Shown piece by piece: positions 43,388 through 46,426 of a DNA stretch of 46,426 nucleotides. A program made the translations under genes and the position numbers. The notes under the pieces were generated by a model. It was not told the DNA's origin and made no database searches. It saw only the letters and a list, made by a program, of their open reading frames with translations. How positions within the stretch are numbered: position 1 is the stretch's first letter; the number at the start of each line of letters is the position of its first letter. The DNA is from Hyphomicrobiaceae bacterium (GTDB lineage: Bacteria > Pseudomonadota > Alphaproteobacteria > Rhizobiales > Hyphomicrobiaceae), in contig JACKJI010000015.1 of assembly GCA_020638035.1 (NCBI GenBank), forward strand, positions 1 to 46,426, written 5' to 3'.

Positions 43388-44251
43388 GTGAAACGGTCGA
43401 TCGTCACGCTGGGAACTTTGGCTGCTGCTCTTGCCGTCATGCCGGAACCAAGCCTTGCCCAGAGATGGAGCGAAAACGGTCCGGTCTGGCGACAGCGACG
43501 TCAAACAGCGGCAGGAAAAGCTGGAAGCCGAGCGTTGCAGAGCGCCGCAAGACCTACGGAACAACGGTCTGCCCGAAGTTCATGCGCAGGGGTGGCGACG
43601 GCCCGACATCAAGCCTGCCGGAGCCGCTTGATTGTGTACTTCGACCAGAAAGAGGACCCTGGTTCGATCATCATAGATACGCAGGAGCGCAAGCTCTACT
43701 TCGTCCTGCCAGGCAAGAAGGCGTATCAATATCCGATTTCGGTCGGCCGCGATGGCTTCACCTGGACCGGCACGGAGCGGATCAGCCGTATTGCGGAGTG
43801 GCCGTCATGGACGCCTCCACCGGAGATGCATAAGCGCGTGCCGGGGCTGCCGCTTACCGTAACGGGCGGCATCAAGAATCCTCAGGGTGCTCGTGCGCTC
43901 TACCTCGGCAATACCGTCTATCGCATCCACGGAACCAACAACGACCGCAGCGTCGGCCGCGCGAATTCGTCGGGCTGCTTCCGCTTGAAGAACGAGCATG
44001 TTGTGCATCTTGCCTCGATCGCGAAGGTCGGCACGAAGGTGCGGGTGCTGCAGTCCTACGCTGGCAATGTCAGCGAGAGCATGCCGCTGACGTCGTTGTT
44101 CGGTTTCTTCGGCGGAGATGAGCCCGAGGCGGACAAGAAGGCTTCGAAGTCGCAACGCAAGCGGTCAGCGAAGAGCAAGCCTGCCCCAAATAAGTCAGCG
44201 TCCGCGCCGGCATCCGCGCCCGCTCCGACAAAAAAAGCGGCCGTGGAATAG
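43388..44251 (+). CDS. L,D-transpeptidase (YkuD) with frame-shifted linker
   Basis: A 287-residue exported enzyme making 3-3 peptidoglycan cross-links or attaching envelope proteins to it. Signal peptide: KRSIVTLGTLAAALAVMPEPSLA. The YkuD domain runs from IVYFDQKEDPGSIIIDTQ to about VRVLQSY, with catalytic core YRIHGTNN ... ANSSGCFRLKN (His and Cys present). The C-terminus is a Lys/Ser/Ala/Pro-rich tail. Between signal and domain (about 43490-43630) the present frame gives an Arg/Ala-rich stretch. The +1 frame instead reads a natural linker, VKQRQEKLEAE then LRNNGLPEVHAQG, and RRPDIKP, which matches homologues. Two opposite indels therefore swapped the frame and restored it. GTG start at 43388, with GAGGG 5 bases upstream. 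Confidence 0.82.
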   Translation: MKRSIVTLGTLAAALAVMPEPSLAQRWSENGPVWRQRRQTAAGKAGSRALQSAARPTEQRSARSSCAGVATARHQACRSRLIVYFDQKEDPGSIIIDTQERKLYFVLPGKKAYQYPISVGRDGFTWTGTERISRIAEWPSWTPPPEMHKRVPGLPLTVTGGIKNPQGARALYLGNTVYRIHGTNNDRSVGRANSSGCFRLKNEHVVHLASIAKVGTKVRVLQSYAGNVSESMPLTSLFGFFGGDEPEADKKASKSQRKRSAKSKPAPNKSASAPASAPAPTKKAAVE

Positions 44252-44873
44252 GAAGGCATACGGTTCGGTTGAGATCAGGAGCCGTCACCCTACGGGTGGC
44301 GGCTTCTTCATGCCGGCCGCGGGTCACGTCTGCAAGTTGCAGCGACTGAACCAATGCCGGAGACAGTGCTTCTTCTTAACCTGGGGGCTCATTGCCGACC
44401 TCGGCGCATCGTGCTGGACGTCAGCCAAGGTCTGCACCTTGCAAAACCATACGACCCGGTAGGTCCTGGCCGAGACGGTCAACTTCTACCGGAATGCGTT
44501 CCGAGCCAGGCTTCAAGAAGTACCGAAATGCCAGCGCCGGCGATGATGGACAAGACGATGTTGAGTACTTCCAAGATCGGGGCCGCGCGCGGACGGGCTG
44601 TCAGCGATCTGAGGAGACGCGCTGGGCTGTCGGCAGCGGCGCGATCTTGAGAGATCCCGTGCGGTTGCTCGAAGTGTGAATTCGTTTGGTGAACCACTCG
44701 GGCTTGGCGTCGCTGGCAATTTCGGCCTAGTGTAAGGATCGAGAAGCCCGCACGTTCTTATCAGCGGAGTATCGATACGGACTTCTCGATTTCAAAACTG
44801 CAGGCATTCGCATTAACCAAATTCGGGAATGGCTGCGGCGTATCCGCGTCGGTAACTTCCAGTAGTCATTGCC
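44252..44873. other. 622-base region without a supported gene
   Basis: It starts with the terminator of the transpeptidase gene. On the minus strand, 44479-44697 can encode 72 residues ending in one hydrophobic helix (LEVLNIVLSIIAGAGISVLL). It lacks a recognised family, uses a GTG start and has no clear ribosome site, so I do not call it. The last 120 bases, AT-richer than the surroundings, probably hold the promoter of the flavin-binding gene. Confidence 0.45.
44280..44309 (+). terminator. Intrinsic terminator after the L,D-transpeptidase gene
   Basis: AGCCGTCACCC pairs with GGGTGGCGGCT around TAC, with one G-T pair, followed by TCTTCATG. It lies 28 bases after the stop. Confidence 0.75.
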
Positions 44874-45332
44874 ATGGATAATGCAGTCAACGGAGTTCTG
44901 AGTGGGAGTGTGCTCCAGATTCTCTCAAGGGAGCACCTCATGGCACTTTCCACGTTGCGCCATGACGGGTTCCCGCAAACAACGTGGGTCAATTACATCA
45001 ATGATGCGCTGACGCTCTACTTTGCCTGTGACGCCGCCTCGCAGAAGGCGGGAAACATCGCGCTCAATCCGAAAGTCTCGCTCGCTATCGCCAGTGAGAC
45101 GAGGAACTTCTATCGGCTGAAGGGGCTGTCGATGTCCGGCCACGCGCGTCGTATCAAGGAGCAAACGACCGCTGCTTCAGTCGCCCAGCGTCTCTTCAGC
45201 GAGCTGCCCCAGTCACGTCGCTTCGTTCCCGAAGACCCGGCAAGCCTCGCGGTATTCGAGGTGAAACCGGTGGCGATTTCGATCATCGACTACTCACAGG
45301 GATTCGGAACGAGCCAGCTGGTTTTGGTGTGA
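44874..45332 (+). CDS. Pyridoxamine 5'-phosphate oxidase-like FMN/F420-binding split-barrel protein
   Basis: A 152-residue single-domain split barrel. The first strands are the usual HLMALSTLRHDGFPQTTWVNY, then TLYFACDAASQKAGNIALNPKVSLAI, a pattern shared by PNPOx-like proteins that bind FMN, F420 or heme. RLKGLSMSGHARRI forms the next strands, and the C-terminal FEVKPVAISIIDYS is the family end. The actual cofactor and substrate are unknown. No good ribosome site precedes the ATG at 44874. AAGGGAG stands before an internal ATG at 44940, but starting there would delete the first helix and strand, so the longer form is kept. Confidence 0.85.
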   Translation: MDNAVNGVLSGSVLQILSREHLMALSTLRHDGFPQTTWVNYINDALTLYFACDAASQKAGNIALNPKVSLAIASETRNFYRLKGLSMSGHARRIKEQTTAASVAQRLFSELPQSRRFVPEDPASLAVFEVKPVAISIIDYSQGFGTSQLVLV

Positions 45333-45529
45333 AAGCGCGAAACAGCACGTCTCACGTCAGGCAGTGTTATGTCCATCTTACTGGCCGAATGCGTCTTGAG
45401 CCGCCCCCCTGGAGCCGGCCGGCCGACCAAGGCTTTCCTTGAACGTAGGACCGTTGAAGGCGCGATAAGAAACATCGGCAGACCGCTCATCAGAGTGTCC
45501 GCTGCCACCGATTGTGCGGCATGTCCGAC

Positions 45530-46426
45530 TCAACGAAGCGTGTTCTTGTAGATCTTTCCGTCCTTCATGATGACGATGAAGTTCTTGTCCGGCTCAGCAA
45601 CCAGATCGAGGTTGTCCAGCGGATTGCCATCAACGAGTAGGAGGTCTGCGTACGCGCCTTCCTTCACCACGCCCAGTTCACGGGGATACGGATTGCGTGG
45701 GCCGCTTAATGCGAGCAGTTGCGCATTGTCGTACGTGGCCATCTTCAGCGCCTCATAGGGCGAGTACCACTTCTTCAACTTGGCAAGAAATTTCCCCTGT
45801 TTTGCGGCGAGCTGTGAGTCGAACAGCAGGTCGGTGCCAAAGGCAGTCTTTATCTTGTACTTTTTGGCAAGTGAGACAACTTTATCTAGTCCAGCGACAA
45901 CCTCTACATACTTCGCCGTGCTGATCGGGCTCTCAAACGCAAAGGCATCTTCGCCAGTCACGTCCATCGGCTGCATGCTCCACCATACTCCTTTTGCGGC
46001 CATGAGCTTTGCGATGTCGTCGTCGATGAAGAACCCGTGCTCCATGGACATGGCACCGGCTTCGACCCACTGCTTGACGGCCTCCTTGGTGTTGACGTGG
46101 ACCGCGACATAGGTGTTCCACGTTTTCGCTACGTCGACCGTCGCCTTCATCTCTTCAAAGGTGTACTCGGTGACATCGAGAGGATCGTAGAGGGAAGAAA
46201 CTCCACCTCCGCCCATGACCTTGATTTGGCTGGCGCCCATGCGCAGCGCCTCGCGGGTGCGTTTGATCACCTCCGGCACGCCGTCGGCAATCAGCGTATG
46301 TCCGACCCGCTGCTGATAATCCAACGGGCTCCCCGGATTTTCAGGCACATCGTTCGGGCCGCGAAAGTCGCCATGCCCGGAGGTCTGTCCAATGTAAGGA
46401 CCAGAGGGATAGATGCGCGGGCCCTC
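45530..46426 (-). CDS. Amidohydrolase family (imidazolonepropionase-like), N-terminus outside window
   Basis: The C-terminal 298 residues of a metal-dependent amidohydrolase; the frame continues past the right edge, so the start and the first metal-binding HxH motif are not seen. Visible: GPRIYPSGPYIGQTSGHGDFR, the Lys of SQIKVMGGGGVSSLYDPLD (bridging ligand position), His in YVAVHVNTKEAV, His in SMEHGFFIDDD, and the metal Asp in TAFGTDLLFD. The end, GVVKEGAYADLLLVDGNPLDN, is the characteristic C-terminal strand segment. Substrates in this subgroup include prolidase-like dipeptides and N-acylated amino acids; the choice cannot be made here. It opposes the split-barrel gene across a 197-base gap. 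Confidence 0.88.
   Translation of the reverse strand, partial: EGPRIYPSGPYIGQTSGHGDFRGPNDVPENPGSPLDYQQRVGHTLIADGVPEVIKRTREALRMGASQIKVMGGGGVSSLYDPLDVTEYTFEEMKATVDVAKTWNTYVAVHVNTKEAVKQWVEAGAMSMEHGFFIDDDIAKLMAAKGVWWSMQPMDVTGEDAFAFESPISTAKYVEVVAGLDKVVSLAKKYKIKTAFGTDLLFDSQLAAKQGKFLAKLKKWYSPYEALKMATYDNAQLLALSGPRNPYPRELGVVKEGAYADLLLVDGNPLDNLDLVAEPDKNFIVIMKDGKIYKNTLR

Noticed and set aside
44479..44697. Possible 72-residue minus-strand protein with one hydrophobic helix
   Set aside because: GTG start without ribosome site, no recognised family, and a random frame could give one hydrophobic run. Left as a remark in the gap entry.

Overview
The window is about 46 kb of GC-rich DNA (roughly 60-65% by eye) from an alphaproteobacterium, most likely in Hyphomicrobiales (Rhizobiales). 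The evidence is gene order: an rnd-lptC/A-lptB-rpoN-hpf-ptsN run, divergent phaR and phaA-phaB, mtgA followed by rpmF, a cupin-gloB pair, and a short RNase D. The genus cannot be fixed from sequence alone. No rRNA, tRNA, CRISPR array, insertion sequence or phage gene was seen. Both ends cut through genes.

Layout. 1-4.0 kb (minus): truncated periplasmic coiled-coil protein, atypical SDR, queG, a GST-family protein. 4.6-5.4 kb (plus): uppP. 5.5-13.4 kb (minus): ptsN, long-form hpf, rpoN, lptB with a disordered N-terminal extension, a single gene fusing LptC to LptA-like modules, and rnd. 13.8-17.1 kb (minus): an unrecognised 1118-residue membrane/coiled-coil protein with a duplicated C-terminal domain. 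17.6-18.8 kb (minus): a thiolase homologue lacking two standard active-site motifs. 19.3-21.6 kb (plus): zur-znuC-znuB with no znuA. 21.8-23.9 kb (plus): ispG and an Omp25-like barrel. 24.1-25.6 kb: a heavily frameshifted sodium:solute symporter pseudogene. 25.7-31.4 kb: ispA (minus), then mtgA, rpmF, a small membrane protein and a GGDEF/EAL protein (plus). 31.5-34.5 kb: phaR divergent from phaA-phaB. 34.8-38.4 kb (minus): NYN-LOTUS protein, cupin, gloB. 38.5-42.1 kb (minus): TAXI-type TRAP cassette (binding protein, frameshifted fused permease, DUF1850). 42.4-44.3 kb (plus): a decayed SAM methyltransferase and an L,D-transpeptidase whose linker carries two compensating frameshifts. 44.9-46.4 kb: a flavin-binding split-barrel protein (plus) and a truncated amidohydrolase (minus).

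Envelope biogenesis dominates the intact genes: undecaprenyl-phosphate recycling (UppP), LPS transport (LptB, LptC/A), peptidoglycan synthesis and cross-linking (MtgA, L,D-transpeptidase), outer membrane (Omp), and isoprenoid supply (IspG, IspA). Nitrogen/stress control (RpoN, PtsN, HPF), zinc homeostasis (Zur, ZnuCB) and PHB storage (PhaR, PhaA, PhaB) make up the rest.

The most notable points are the LptC-LptA fusion, the large unrecognised membrane protein, and indel decay confined to two zones. One decay zone lies next to what looks like an insertion of the TRAP cassette between gloB and its usual methyltransferase neighbour. I did not find a gene cluster that I can defend as a wholly new multi-gene system.
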